Source of the DNA: Ectobacillus funiculus
GTDB taxonomy: Bacteria; Bacillota; Bacilli; Bacillales; Bacillaceae_G
Length of the DNA: 64,000 bases
Direction: 5' to 3'
NCBI RefSeq assembly: GCF_004138295.1
Contig: NZ_SCFM01000004.1
Coordinates: 62,001 to 126,000, forward strand
Below, in pieces: positions 1 to 8,929 of this stretch. Position numbers and translations under genes: made by a program. How positions within the stretch are numbered: the first letter of the stretch is position 1; each line of letters starts with the position of its first letter. Under the pieces are notes generated by a model. It had not been told where the DNA came from and ran no database searches. It worked only from the letters and a program-made list of their open reading frames with translations.

Positions 1-1
1 C

Positions 2-811
2 ATGTCAGAAAAACATTCTAGAGGTTCTTTAGAGGGTAGACAACACGAGTCAAAAACTTTACCGACTCCTTTTTTCCCTGGTCTTCATTCAAATAGTGTT
101 TTGCCAGAATTAGCAAATCGTAATGTAGAGCCAGATATTACAGAGGGTAATGTATTTGCAAAAATACCGGTTGTACTAGGTGAAACAAAAGTACAAATTG
201 ATGTAGACACAATTATTAATTTCCCAGAGCCGGTATTGGAGATTAAAGCAATTAAAAAGAATCTGAAAATTGTACAATGTCGTTTATTAGTCCCAACTAA
301 CAAGCTTTTTATTAAAGGGTTTGTACGCAAAAACATTCAATACGCTACTCCGACTGCGGCAACAAGCAATTCTGTTTTATCCAATATCCGCTCCTTAACA
401 ATTGACATCCCATTTACTGGTGTAACTGCAATCGACTTCTTAAACTTCCCGAAATTCCAAACAAATCCAGATACAAAAAACTTTACGTTCTTTACTGAGT
501 CACAACTTCCAAAAGGATTCTCTCCAAAAGAGCATTTGCTCTCTGGCGACTTATCTCAATTTGATCAGTTAAGCGGAGAACACTTTAATGAGCTTCCGTT
601 TTGTGAGCTAATCGAAAGCCGCTTTATTGAGTTCGATGAAGCATTAGATCGTCAAATGGGCCGTGTATTAAACGCTCGAGGCGAAGTGTTACATTCTCCA
701 TTTGAAGAAGGAACATTCACTAGAGTAGAAGAAAAAATGGTAATTGAATTAACTGTAAAAGTATTGCAAAATCAACAAGTCAATGTGAAGTCTCAAAAGA
801 AACATTGCTAA
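2..811 (+). CDS. CsxC-like spore-surface protein (DUF3794-type)
   Basis: A 269-residue soluble protein. Its middle part (about residues 50-115) has the alternating hydrophobic pattern and the 'CRLLVPTNKLFIKGFVRKNIQYA' type of segment seen in DUF3794/CsxC proteins of spore-former exosporium and coat layers. No signal peptide or membrane segment is visible, and the C-terminus is polar and ends in Lys-Lys-His-Cys. The ATG lies at base 2, so its ribosome binding site is outside the window and the true start could be further upstream. A clean terminator follows. The family call rests on recognition of the core motif and the spore context of the CotB genes downstream. The exact layer and function are unknown. 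Confidence 0.6.
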   Translation: MSEKHSRGSLEGRQHESKTLPTPFFPGLHSNSVLPELANRNVEPDITEGNVFAKIPVVLGETKVQIDVDTIINFPEPVLEIKAIKKNLKIVQCRLLVPTNKLFIKGFVRKNIQYATPTAATSNSVLSNIRSLTIDIPFTGVTAIDFLNFPKFQTNPDTKNFTFFTESQLPKGFSPKEHLLSGDLSQFDQLSGEHFNELPFCELIESRFIEFDEALDRQMGRVLNARGEVLHSPFEEGTFTRVEEKMVIELTVKVLQNQQVNVKSQKKHC

Positions 812-819
812 TCTAATTG

Positions 820-848
820 AAAAGCCTGCAAATATTTGCAGGCTTTTT
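820..848 (+). terminator. Intrinsic terminator after the CsxC-like gene
   Basis: A perfect GC-containing stem (AAAGCCTGCAAA / TTTGCAGGCTTT) followed by T residues lies 9 bases after the stop codon. Confidence 0.85.
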
Positions 849-966
849 GACATTTGAAAAGTAAATATAATCCGATACAAAAGTGTAATAACATCTCAAA
901 CATATTTTACACCTCCTTTGTACATATTATTTAATGGGTAAACATCGATAATAGTGAGGAAAACAT

Positions 967-1893
967 ATGATAGAACATTACGAATGCATTATCATTGGCG
1001 GAGGTATAGCAGGTTTACAAGCGGCTGTCCAACTTGGAAGATACAAACATAACATACTTGTCATCGATTCTAATGACGGAAGATCTAATCTTTGTAAAGG
1101 ATACCATAACATATTGGGATGGCCAGACGGTGTAAGTGGAGAAACGCTGCGATCTTTAGGGAAAATTCATGCTCAACGTTACCGTGTCCAATTTCAAACA
1201 GATAAGGTCGTCCAGGTAAGACAAGAACAAGAGTTGTATATCGTAACAACAGAAGCTGGTACAACCTATAAAGCTAACATCATTTTACTTGCGACAGGTG
1301 TTATGGATAGGTTACCAAATATTTTACATATTAAAGATGGTTTAGGACTAACTGTGTATGTTTGTCCAGATTGCGATGGATATGAGGTTCAACATAAACG
1401 TGTTCTCGTACTCGGTGCTGGTAAAACCGGAGCGGAAATGTCCCTTGCCCTTACATATTGGACGAAGGACATTGTATACATCAATCATGACGGTACACCA
1501 ATTGAAGATGAACTACAGAAAAAGCTTCATGCGGCTGAAATTTCTTATATAAACGAAAAAATCGAGGAAGTTCTTACAGAAGATGGCTCGTTCTTTCAAG
1601 GCGTTCGATTACAAAGCGGAAAGATTGTAAGCGGTGAACGGGCTTTTATTGCGTTTGGCGGCAACCATGTCCGCAATGAACTTGCTGAGCAACTTGGAGT
1701 ATCCTTACAACCGAATAAACACATTATAACTGATCCCCGAACGAAAGAAACAAATATTAGAAATGTATGGGTAGCTGGTGATATAGCGATTCATTCGGAG
1801 CAGGTCACAATTGCAATGGGGGAAGGTGCACAGGCCGCTATTTGGATTCATAAGAGACTACTCGAAGAACAAGAAAATAGGAGGTCTAACTGA
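967..1893 (+). CDS. Thioredoxin-reductase-like FAD/NAD(P)H oxidoreductase
   Basis: A 308-residue class II flavoprotein. The FAD-binding GGGIAG motif is at residues 11-16, a CPDC redox pair is near residue 132, the second (NADPH) GAGKTGAE motif is near 150, and the FAD-closing 'VAGDIA' segment is near 270. This is the layout of bacterial thioredoxin reductase, which moves electrons from NADPH through FAD to a cysteine pair. Its length is close to TrxB, but the redox site reads CPDC rather than the usual CATC, so it is probably a TrxB paralogue of unknown partner. The ATG follows GTGAGGA at a good distance. The gene stands alone, with a terminator on each side. Confidence 0.85.
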   Translation: MIEHYECIIIGGGIAGLQAAVQLGRYKHNILVIDSNDGRSNLCKGYHNILGWPDGVSGETLRSLGKIHAQRYRVQFQTDKVVQVRQEQELYIVTTEAGTTYKANIILLATGVMDRLPNILHIKDGLGLTVYVCPDCDGYEVQHKRVLVLGAGKTGAEMSLALTYWTKDIVYINHDGTPIEDELQKKLHAAEISYINEKIEEVLTEDGSFFQGVRLQSGKIVSGERAFIAFGGNHVRNELAEQLGVSLQPNKHIITDPRTKETNIRNVWVAGDIAIHSEQVTIAMGEGAQAAIWIHKRLLEEQENRRSN

Positions 1894-1961
1894 GATAACA
1901 CATTTGTTTATTATAAAAATATTATGTAAACAAAATAAATTTGTAAAAGATTAATCATTAC

Positions 1962-2000
1962 AAAAAACATGTACATCCATAGAGGGTGTACATGTTTTTT
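1962..2000 (+). terminator. Intrinsic terminator
   Basis: The inverted repeat AAAAAACATGTACA / TGTACATGTTTTTT is perfect over 14 bases and ends in a T run. It is usable in either direction, and the leftward reading has no gene to stop, so it serves the flavoprotein gene. Confidence 0.8.
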
Positions 2001-2132
2001 GTAGAAATTAGGTATAGAGGGAGATCATCACAGGATATCCCACACAGTAATTTCAGCTATGTTTTCACCATGACACCGATTGTGTAAGCAGATATAATAA
2101 TAAAGAAACCATACATATGGAAAGGGCGTGCG

Positions 2133-2708
2133 GTGTTGAAGAAAATATGCGTGTTTTGCGGTTCCAGTTTCGGAAAAAACGGCAAGTACATAGATGATGT
2201 GAGGCTTCTTGGAAAAACCTTGGCAGCCTGTGACATCGAGCTCATTTATGGAGGAGGAAATGTTGGATTGATGGGGGAATTAGCCAGATCTGTTCTGGAG
2301 CAAGGCGGAAAGGTGACAGGCATTATTCCCAAAAAAATTTATGAAAATGTCAATCATGTCGAACTCACAAATTTAATCGTTGTTGAGCATATGCATGACA
2401 GGAAAGCGAAAATGTATGAGATGGCAGATGCTTTTATCGCGTTGCCTGGAGGGATTGGCACGTTAGAGGAGCTTGCTGAGGTCATGACATGGCAGCAAAT
2501 CGGCTATCATTCCAAACCAGTTGCTTTGTTCAATATGCATGGGTACTATGATGGTTTTATGCAACTTCTTTCTAACATGGAAGAGGAGGGGTTTTTGAAG
2601 AAACAGTATATTGAAAACTTAGTTATCAATGATGAACCTGTCTCACTTCTGAAACAGCTAGGGGAAAAGGAAATCTCAAAGATGAATAAATGGCAGATGA
2701 ACGAGTAA
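2133..2708 (+). CDS. yvdD: LOG-family protein (cytokinin riboside 5'-monophosphate phosphoribohydrolase type)
   Basis: A 191-residue TIGR00730/LOG Rossmann protein. The N-terminus 'KKICVFCGSSFG' is typical, GGGNVGLMG is near residue 40, and the family hallmark PGGIGTLEE is near residue 108. Members hydrolyse purine nucleoside monophosphates at the N-glycosidic bond; the B. subtilis counterpart is YvdD. The start is GTG followed by TTG, with AAAGGG seven bases upstream. It is monocistronic and convergent with the next gene across a shared terminator. The family is certain; the in vivo substrate is not. Confidence 0.88.
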   Translation: MLKKICVFCGSSFGKNGKYIDDVRLLGKTLAACDIELIYGGGNVGLMGELARSVLEQGGKVTGIIPKKIYENVNHVELTNLIVVEHMHDRKAKMYEMADAFIALPGGIGTLEELAEVMTWQQIGYHSKPVALFNMHGYYDGFMQLLSNMEEEGFLKKQYIENLVINDEPVSLLKQLGEKEISKMNKWQMNE

Positions 2709-2717
2709 GAAAATAAT

Positions 2718-2754
2718 AAAAAACTCTTCCGAAATGGGTGCGGAGGAGTTTTTT
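2718..2754. terminator. Bidirectional terminator between convergent genes
   Basis: AAAAAACTCTTCCG pairs with CGGAGGAGTTTTTT (two mismatches), with A and T runs on both sides. It serves the LOG gene on the plus strand and probably the unknown gene on the minus strand. Confidence 0.8.
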
Positions 2755-2766
2755 ATTTATCCTTAT

Positions 2767-3042
2767 TTATTGTGCGCATTTGAGTACCTGCTTTTCTTTT
2801 ACTATAGATTTTAATTTAAAGACTAATGTACCCCATAGTTCGTTTTTGTAAGCGCATAACACTGCTGGTGTTAAACGAACTGTCAGAAAGAAATTCTCTA
2901 ATTGCCTGCGGGCATAGCTGAAAATTTGTTCCTCATAAAATAAAATCCTCTTCTGAATCTTTATTGTAATTTCATCAAGTAAATCAAAGACAAAGTCTAG
3001 TGCTGCAAAATGAAACTCCCCACAAAATATTTCCATTCTCAT
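2767..3042 (-). CDS. Hypothetical protein, 91 residues
   Basis: An unrecognised small protein without signal peptide or clear membrane segment. It begins 'MRMEIFCGEFHF' and is rich in Leu, Glu and Lys. Support comes from an open frame with a GGGGAA sequence upstream of the ATG and its own terminator in convergent orientation. No motif points to a function, and it could be a spurious frame. Confidence 0.4.
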   Translation of the reverse strand: MRMEIFCGEFHFAALDFVFDLLDEITIKIQKRILFYEEQIFSYARRQLENFFLTVRLTPAVLCAYKNELWGTLVFKLKSIVKEKQVLKCAQ

Positions 3043-3330
3043 ACTTATTCCCCGCTTTACAAAAAATTAAATAAGCGTTTACATTATATTAACATAAATT
3101 TAACAAAGTTCAACAGATTTTAGCTGTATAAAGTACAAATTTGTATTTAACTCGCTATAGAATCACTTTCTAGATAAAGATACGCAGGGCTGTAGTTAGG
3201 CATGCTTACTAGATTTATAGGCTTTAGTTGAATTTTTCAATCAGTCAAGACATTCGTTTATACAAACGTGCTGTAGGGCACGTATATATGCAGTGTAAAC
3301 AACCCTTATGGATATAACAACAAGGAGGAA

Positions 3331-4410
3331 ATGGTTTTGTCGACAAGTTACCGTAAGCAGGAGTCATTTAACCCTCAGTTTCATCATGATTTTTTGAATT
3401 CTTTAATCGGGAAAGAGGTTCAAGTATACAGAAAGGGGCCGGATTCTAAAATCGGAAAGCTTCTTGCGGCTCACTCTGATTATATTACATTATATGTACA
3501 AAAGCCTAAATCTATTGTTTATTATAATGTACAGCATATTAAAAGCATTACTGAGAATGTAAAGGCAAATGCACATTCATATTATGAGCAACAAGAAGAT
3601 GCCATCTCATGTGTACAAGCTGATGATTTCCGCGGCTTGCTGAAGCAACTAATCAATGAAAATGTCCATGTAAACCAAGGTCCAGATTCAAGACCAGGAC
3701 GTTTAGTAGCTGCTGTTGAAGATTATATTATTTTGTTCACAAAAGATGATGGATATGTATTTTTCAATACTGCACATATTAAAAGTATTACTGTAAACTC
3801 TGAAAAGAAAATCGCTATGGAAAAAGAGACTGCTATGGAAGGAAATATGCAGTTAGATTATGTAGCAGCTAGCAGCTTTCATGATGTATTTCGCCATATG
3901 AACCATAAATGGGTATCCATCAATGGTAAAGGTCCAGAAGCAATTGAAGGAGTTCTTTCCGAAGGTACAGGAGGCCACTATACACTCGTCAACAATGAAG
4001 AGGTACTTCGCATTTACCCGTATCATATTAAAAGTATCAGCAGTGGTCCGAAAGGTTCATTCAAGAAAGTAATGGAAAATATTGAAAAAAACAACCAAAA
4101 CCAAAGTGAAGAAGATAATAGCACTAGTGAAGATTCCCAAAATGAAACTAGTGATCAGGGCAGTAACCAAGATAATAATCAAGATAGTAATCAAAGCAGT
4201 AATCAAGACAGCAACAAAGACAGCAGCAGTGATAAAGGTAGTAACGAAAACAGCAACAAGTACAGTAATCAATACAGTAACAAGTACAGTAACAAGAATA
4301 ATAACAAATACAGTGATAAATATAGCAGTAATAGCAATAGCCGTGGTTACTCACGTGAAACTGTCATTGAATCGATTGACTATGATTGGAATCCGAAAGG
4401 ACGTTATTAA
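3331..4410 (+). CDS. cotB: Spore coat protein CotB, with Asn/Ser/Gln/Lys-rich tail
   Basis: A 359-residue outer coat protein matching B. subtilis CotB in architecture. Three repeated modules of about 50 residues each end in 'HIKSI': GKEVQVYRKGPDSK near residue 29, NVHVNQGPDSRPGR near 111, and WVSINGKGPEAIEG near 191. A low-complexity tail follows at about residues 255-340, and a conserved end 'RETVIESIDYDW' closes the protein. In B. subtilis the tail is Ser-Lys-Arg rich and phosphorylated by CotH. Here it is built of short SNQD, NKYS and DSN units, so it differs in composition but not in position. TTG/GTG-rich sequence precedes it; AAGGAGG lies just before the start. Expression in the mother cell is expected from the family, but I could not assign a sigma-K box with confidence. 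Confidence 0.9.
   Translation: MVLSTSYRKQESFNPQFHHDFLNSLIGKEVQVYRKGPDSKIGKLLAAHSDYITLYVQKPKSIVYYNVQHIKSITENVKANAHSYYEQQEDAISCVQADDFRGLLKQLINENVHVNQGPDSRPGRLVAAVEDYIILFTKDDGYVFFNTAHIKSITVNSEKKIAMEKETAMEGNMQLDYVAASSFHDVFRHMNHKWVSINGKGPEAIEGVLSEGTGGHYTLVNNEEVLRIYPYHIKSISSGPKGSFKKVMENIEKNNQNQSEEDNSTSEDSQNETSDQGSNQDNNQDSNQSSNQDSNKDSSSDKGSNENSNKYSNQYSNKYSNKNNNKYSDKYSSNSNSRGYSRETVIESIDYDWNPKGRY
4138..4345 (+). repeat. Degenerate AGTAAY-based tandem codon repeat in cotB
   Basis: Dozens of AGTAAC/AGTAAT/GACAGT units encode Ser-Asn pairs alternating with Gln, Asp, Lys or Tyr. The units are irregular, consistent with slippage and drift, and lie entirely inside the cotB reading frame. Confidence 0.75.
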
Positions 4411-4426
4411 AACAGACTATAAAAAT

Positions 4427-4464
4427 GGCGGTGGATGTGCATACATTGCATCTCCATCGCTTTT
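4427..4464 (+). terminator. Hairpin between cotB and the following coat-like gene
   Basis: GCGGTGGATGTGCA pairs with TGCATCTCCATCGC (one mismatch) and is followed by TTTT. It could partly terminate cotB transcription. The next ATG is only about 30 bases further on, so read-through may express the second gene. Confidence 0.6.
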
Positions 4465-4491
4465 CCCAATTTGTTTAGAAGGAGGGAAAAT

Positions 4492-5160
4492 ATGTACCAT
4501 TTGAAACAACTTGTTGGAAAGCAAATTGATTTAGAAATTTCAGGAGGAATCTTTCTACAAGGGATTTTAGTTGATTTGGGTTTAGATATCATAGTCTTAT
4601 ACAATGGGAAGGATTATTTATATATTCCTCATGTGCATATTCAAAATGTAAAGCTTAGCACTGAATTAAATAACGAGCTACAAGGCGATAAAATAGAAAC
4701 GCCGTTCCGTGACGATGAAAATGAAATCTCTTACCGAAAAACACTATTAAGTGCGAAAGGTCGTTTTGTACAGATATATATCATTGGAGATAAAGCAATT
4801 CATGGATATATCACAAACATACTCAATGATTATTTTGTGTTTTATTCCCCTATATACAAGACAATGCTTATATCGTTAAATCATCTAAAGTGGCTAATCC
4901 CCTATCGTTCTTCTCTTACTCCGTATACGTTAGGTAACGAAGCCTTGCCTGTTAAACCTACCAATTCGCCAATGCAAAGGTCATTGGAGGAACAGCTAAA
5001 GAAATGTGAAGATAGCCTTGTTATACTCGACTGTGGGGATCATCCAATGAAAACAGGCCTGTTGAAGCAAGTTCAAAATAGTATGGTGCAACTTATACTA
5101 GCGAATGGCGAATTTGTTTATTGGAAAATCTCTCACATCAAAGCTGTTTATTTTCCATAA
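4492..5160 (+). CDS. CotB-like / DUF2642-type spore coat protein
   Basis: A 222-residue protein. It has the same kind of small beta module as CotB, present three times in diverged form: 'LVGKQIDLEISGG' at residues 5-17 ending in 'HVHIQNV', 'GRFVQIYIIGDKAIHGYI' near 86 ending in 'LNHLKWL', and 'EDSLVILDCGDHPMKTG' near 168 ending in 'ISHIKAV'. It lacks the low-complexity tail. The ATG at 4492 is chosen because GAAGGAGGG lies seven bases before it. Tandem cotB-type genes are known in the B. cereus group, so this is probably the second coat paralogue. The role is inferred from module likeness and neighbour. Confidence 0.75.
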   Translation: MYHLKQLVGKQIDLEISGGIFLQGILVDLGLDIIVLYNGKDYLYIPHVHIQNVKLSTELNNELQGDKIETPFRDDENEISYRKTLLSAKGRFVQIYIIGDKAIHGYITNILNDYFVFYSPIYKTMLISLNHLKWLIPYRSSLTPYTLGNEALPVKPTNSPMQRSLEEQLKKCEDSLVILDCGDHPMKTGLLKQVQNSMVQLILANGEFVYWKISHIKAVYFP

Positions 5161-5238
5161 TCATTCAGCAACTTATGTTTTAAGGGTAAAGGGTAAGCGA
5201 GTGTATCTGTATACATTTCGATATATTATAAAAAGACG

Positions 5239-5282
5239 GTCTCACAAAAATGCAGGGACACGCACTCAGCTTTTTGTGAGAC
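5239..5282. terminator. Bidirectional terminator
   Basis: GTCTCACAAAAA pairs perfectly with TTTTTGTGAGAC between two convergent genes. Confidence 0.75.
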
Positions 5283-5296
5283 ATCCTATAATACAG

Positions 5297-5617
5297 CTAC
5301 TCTTCTATTACCTCATACTCATCATCTTCTAATAGTAAGAGTTGTTTTCGTTTCTCTTTCTGTGCTATATCAATTACATCATATGCACCTAATGCTCGCA
5401 GCTTCTTGCTTGATACATTGACCATTGCTTCTACGGATGAAAGCAAAATATCCTCATCATCGAACGCACCAGGCAAGTTCATTTCGTCTGTCTCAAATAC
5501 ACAAGCATAGTATTCGTCTAATAATTCCTTACTAGGATTTTGTTCTTCCACGTCAATGAATTGCTTTACTACTGATATGTATTCTTCTTTTGGCTGATAT
5601 ACACGCAATGTTGCCAT
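5297..5617 (-). CDS. Hypothetical acidic protein, 106 residues
   Basis: An unrecognised cytosolic protein, strongly acidic and ending in Asp-Asp-Glu-Tyr-Glu-Val-Ile-Glu-Glu. The start 'MATLRVYQPKEEY' is preferred over an upstream frame extension because AAGGAGAAA sits directly before it. No domain is recognised. It is a monocistronic gene with its terminator shared with the coat gene. Confidence 0.65.
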   Translation of the reverse strand: MATLRVYQPKEEYISVVKQFIDVEEQNPSKELLDEYYACVFETDEMNLPGAFDDEDILLSSVEAMVNVSSKKLRALGAYDVIDIAQKEKRKQLLLLEDDEYEVIEE

Positions 5618-5854
5618 TTTGTATTTCTCCTTTATTGTATTAATAAGCATTTATTATACAGCCTTTGTTATACATACGCCAAGAAAGAGTATTTACCGGA
5701 CTACTGTAAGTATTTTTTGATTTCGATAAATAGAAGATAATACCAATAGTATTATTCCGTAGTAGCCTGAACTTATACTATAGAATTTCTATTAAGATTT
5801 GCTTTTTATGTATACCGTTCACTGTTGCAGGCGGCTTTACATTTAATTTACCGA

Positions 5855-6064
5855 TTAGTGAACTCTTTGGTAGCGATGGGCATCCTTGATATACGTTGAA
5901 TAATAATGTCCATGAGAAGAAGCGCTCATAAGACCTTTATAGACATGCTCAGGCACATTGTAATAATCATAGGTAGCATTTTTTAATTCGACACGTAAAA
6001 TCATTGCAGATGCATCATAACCTACAGAAACCAACTTAGATGAATTTACACGATTCATAATCAT
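5855..6064 (-). CDS. KTSC domain protein
   Basis: A 69-residue single-domain protein. The pattern 'MNRVNSSKLVSVGYD' followed by 'ILRVELKNATYDYYNVPEHVYKGLM' and a final 'HRYQRV' is the KTSC fold, a short domain seen alone or fused to nucleases and chaperone-like proteins. The ATG follows AGAGGAGGG. The molecular function of stand-alone KTSC proteins is not established. Confidence 0.85.
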   Translation of the reverse strand: MIMNRVNSSKLVSVGYDASAMILRVELKNATYDYYNVPEHVYKGLMSASSHGHYYSTYIKDAHRYQRVH

Positions 6065-6272
6065 AGGTATCCCTCCTCTGGATTGTAATCATTATATTTC
6101 GATAGTAGAAAGGGAATTCCTTCTATTTTATCGAATGTACGGATAAAAAAGAAATCGAATATAAAAAAGGAAACATAAGTGCTATAAAAAATGAAATAAT
6201 GAGTGCTGCTCTTGCGTCCTAACTATTTTGGTTGTAACTTTAGAGAAGAGAAATCCAGGAGGGAAATTGAGA

Positions 6273-7112
6273 GTGAAAAGAAAAAGTGTATATGTATTGC
6301 CTATTTTACTTCTAATTATAGCCTTCGTTTCATATTATTTTCTTTCAATAGATAAAAAACAATATGAAAAAATATCTAATATTACATACGGAGAAAGTGG
6401 ACAAAAACTAGATCTGTATACGCCTAAAGGAACGAATATCCCCGTCATCCTCTATGTGCACGGAGGAGGATGGTCAAGAGGCAATAAAGAGAATGTATCA
6501 GCTAAACCTGCATTTTTCACTGAAAATGGTTATGCATTCATATCGATAAACTATCGCCTACATCCTAAAGCTTCATATGAAGAAATGGCCCAAGATGTGG
6601 TAACAGCCCTTCGTTGGGTTTACGAAAACGCAGATACATATAACCTGGACCAAGGACGGATTAACTTAATGGGACATTCCGCCGGAGGTCATCTCATTAT
6701 GCTTGTCGGTATGAATCCTAAGTATTTACAAGCAAATAACTTATCAACAGATATAATCCACTCACTTGTGGACTTAGATGGACCTGTTGATCTTGAATAC
6801 TTTATCCAGAGAATTCCGTCTTACAAAAAGGTATTTGGAGAGAATAAAAACGAGTGGGCTGTCGCTTCGCCGATTACATATGCAGTACGCCAGCCGCTTC
6901 CACCTTCTTTTTTGATTGCACGTAAGCAAAATACTTCGACTCTGCACTTTATTGACATTGTAAAACGGAACCAAAATGAAGTATCGTTCTATGGATATAC
7001 GAACATTTCTCATAGTGAAGTAACTAAGCTGGTCGGAGTTCCTTCAGCAGGAACTGAAGCAAGCGAGATAACAAATTCTATACTTAGCTTTTTGAATACA
7101 CACAATAAATAA
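6273..7112 (+). CDS. Membrane-anchored alpha/beta hydrolase (esterase/lipase type)
   Basis: A protein of about 279 residues with one N-terminal hydrophobic helix (VLPILLLIIAFVSYYFL) and then an esterase/lipase domain. The oxyanion HGGGW motif is near residue 62, and the nucleophile elbow GHSAGG is near 133. The catalytic Asp would lie in the C-terminal third, and a His-Ser pair 'ISHSEV' is near 250. The nucleophile Ser and HGGGW place it in the hormone-sensitive-lipase-like group acting on small esters. GTG at 6273 (or TTG at 6267) is chosen because AGGAGG at 6257 precedes it; the frame stays open further upstream without another site. The substrate is unknown. Confidence 0.8.
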   Translation: MKRKSVYVLPILLLIIAFVSYYFLSIDKKQYEKISNITYGESGQKLDLYTPKGTNIPVILYVHGGGWSRGNKENVSAKPAFFTENGYAFISINYRLHPKASYEEMAQDVVTALRWVYENADTYNLDQGRINLMGHSAGGHLIMLVGMNPKYLQANNLSTDIIHSLVDLDGPVDLEYFIQRIPSYKKVFGENKNEWAVASPITYAVRQPLPPSFLIARKQNTSTLHFIDIVKRNQNEVSFYGYTNISHSEVTKLVGVPSAGTEASEITNSILSFLNTHNK

Positions 7113-7162
7113 GAACATCGCAAAAGAGATGCCCCTTAGGATCCCTTTTGCGATGTTCTTTT
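7113..7162 (+). terminator. Strong intrinsic terminator
   Basis: A perfect 14-bp stem, GAACATCGCAAAAG / CTTTTGCGATGTTC, begins directly after the hydrolase stop codon. Confidence 0.85.
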
Positions 7163-7230
7163 GGTTATATCTCTTTAAGGATTGTAATTCTTTCTCTGCC
7201 CCATAGCAATGAATACCCTTCCCTTAAGCC

Positions 7231-7347
7231 GATTGGCGAGCCGTTAGGAGAAGGCAGAGGCGTAGCTGCACTTATACTTACACTTGGTTCCTAAAGTCCC
7301 ATGCTACGTTGAGTTAATTTCTAGCTGGACTTTTATGTTTTTTTAAA
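7231..7347 (+). repeat. Dispersed ~100-bp repeat, copy A
   Basis: It begins GATTGGCGAG, continues with CACTTATACT, a GCTACGTTGA block and TTCTAGCTGGA, and ends in an A/T run. The same blocks in the same order occur at 12768-12873 and, inverted, at 63229-63326. This copy is the most diverged and has about 12 extra bases near its left end. It lies between a terminator and the 3' end of a minus-strand gene. Confidence 0.65.
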
Positions 7348-7355
7348 ACTCTCCT

Positions 7356-8207
7356 TCAATGGAGATAACGTCCTTTTTCTGGAATCGCAATTTCATCAAA
7401 TTGTTCTGCGAGTCGGTGTAATTCATATGATAACTTTTCCCCGACTAAAGGAAGCCCGTGTCCTGTAATGGCAACGGAAGGCTTTAAAGCATCAAGATGG
7501 CGCACAGATTCTCGGGCAGCTTCCCAATCCGTTGTAAAATATTTTGGGGGACCATTAATTTCTTGTTTTTGGGTGATCACCTTATACAAAGATTCTTGTT
7601 TAACTGTTACAAATGCATCTCCGGCAATAAGAGCTCGATCCTTATCACGAAATAAGGATATATGTCCTGGTGTATGCCCGCCTGTATGAAGCCAACGCCA
7701 TCCAGAAAGCTGATGGATTGTACCGTCAGCCGGCAGTGGTTGAACCCATCTCCCAGCATCAATTCCATGATTCGGAAACATTGGTGATATTTTAGCTATT
7801 AACCCTTTATCTACAGTCGAATCAGCAGGAGGATAATTTTCTTTCCCGGTTACATAAGGCATTTCTAGCCTATGAGCATAAACAGAAACATCCCAAGCTT
7901 CAGCTAATTCTATGAGTGAACCAACATGGTCAAAATGGCCGTGTGTAAGGATGATAGCTTTCGCCTTACAGTTTTGTCCGAATCTCTCCCTCGCAGCATT
8001 CATAATAACATCAGCACAATCAGGCATTCCAGCATCTACCAGCACAAACTCATTTGTTTCTTTTGGATCCCCGACAAAGCATACATTAACGATCTGTATC
8101 GGCAAACAAAATAAATCAGGAAGAACCTCTAGACCAATTCCACTTGTGATCGTTGTCATTGGTGGAATAAAATCTCTTGCAAACGTATTCTCATGTGTAA
8201 AATCCAT
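7356..8207 (-). CDS. MBL-fold metallo-hydrolase
   Basis: A 283-residue metallo-beta-lactamase superfamily enzyme. The zinc motif HGHFDHVG is near residue 96, the second ligand region HTPGH is near 178, an Asp in 'IAGDAFV' near 198 and a last His in 'ITGHGLPL' near 250. The fold binds two metals and hydrolyses small esters, thioesters or similar compounds. The ATG at 8207 is preferred to an extension of 25 residues upstream because GAAAGGAA stands eight bases before it. There is no operon partner, and the substrate cannot be read from sequence. Confidence 0.85.
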   Translation of the reverse strand: MDFTHENTFARDFIPPMTTITSGIGLEVLPDLFCLPIQIVNVCFVGDPKETNEFVLVDAGMPDCADVIMNAARERFGQNCKAKAIILTHGHFDHVGSLIELAEAWDVSVYAHRLEMPYVTGKENYPPADSTVDKGLIAKISPMFPNHGIDAGRWVQPLPADGTIHQLSGWRWLHTGGHTPGHISLFRDKDRALIAGDAFVTVKQESLYKVITQKQEINGPPKYFTTDWEAARESVRHLDALKPSVAITGHGLPLVGEKLSYELHRLAEQFDEIAIPEKGRYLH

Positions 8208-8854
8208 TTTTGGTGTTCCTTTCTTATGTAAGTTTCTTATTTGGTATTTATTGTTTGTATCTATGTGTGTCATGATACTCATTTATTTCATTATGAAGAA
8301 ACTGTTTAACTGGATAACAGGGAGCCATACCCCAACTGTGACCATTATGATTTCGGATTAGCCTAAATCAGTGGTCGTTACTTTGCTAAGCAACACTTTA
8401 TAATTTCATTTACCATATTTTGTAATAAAATAAAAAACATTAATTAAAAACATAAAAAAGCTTATCATTGTATGAGTATATTTACTCCCTAACAAAGTAA
8501 TAACTATTGTTTTGCACCCAGATACTGTAAAGGGACATTTTAAAATTCCTGATAAACCAAGCCACAGTACTGCATTCAGGCGTTTTCCTAAAGGGATAAA
8601 CAATGGTAAAACCCTAACTAATTTTGGATACCCTTTTAAATTTGAGAGGGAAAGGGAGCTAAATGACTTTTTGAGTAAGATAAGCAATCTGTGATAGAAA
8701 GTATAAAATAATAATTGACAGACTCATGGGAGCTACCTTATCATTATTACAAATAGTTGAATAGTTCTCCTAAAGGGGAGTAGCTTTTACAGCAAAGTCG
8801 TCATTACGGAGTTTTGTTACTCTCGGCTTTGTTGGCAACATAGCGTTGTTAGCA

Positions 8855-8929
8855 AGACCTTTACCTGCATGTTGGTAAAGGTCTTTATTTGTATAAAAAA
8901 CCTTTACCAAAAATGGTAAAGGTTTTTTT
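8855..8929 (+). promoter_or_regulatory. Tandem hairpins with interchangeable arms, terminator-like
   Basis: Hairpin 1 is AGACCTTTACC / GGTAAAGGTCT (8855-8884). Hairpin 2 is AACCTTTACC / GGTAAAGGTT followed by seven T (8899-8930). Because both use CCTTTACC/GGTAAAGG arms, the 3' arm of the first can pair with the 5' arm of the second, which would disrupt the terminator-like second hairpin. Whether this is regulatory or just duplicated terminator debris is unknown. Confidence 0.45.

Noticed and set aside
4082-4504. 140-residue Lys/Thr/Val-rich protein overlapping cotB
   Set aside because: It is the shifted frame of the cotB low-complexity repeat.
8512-8694. 60-residue plus-strand protein
   Set aside because: No ribosome binding site, no family likeness, surrounded by degenerate DNA.
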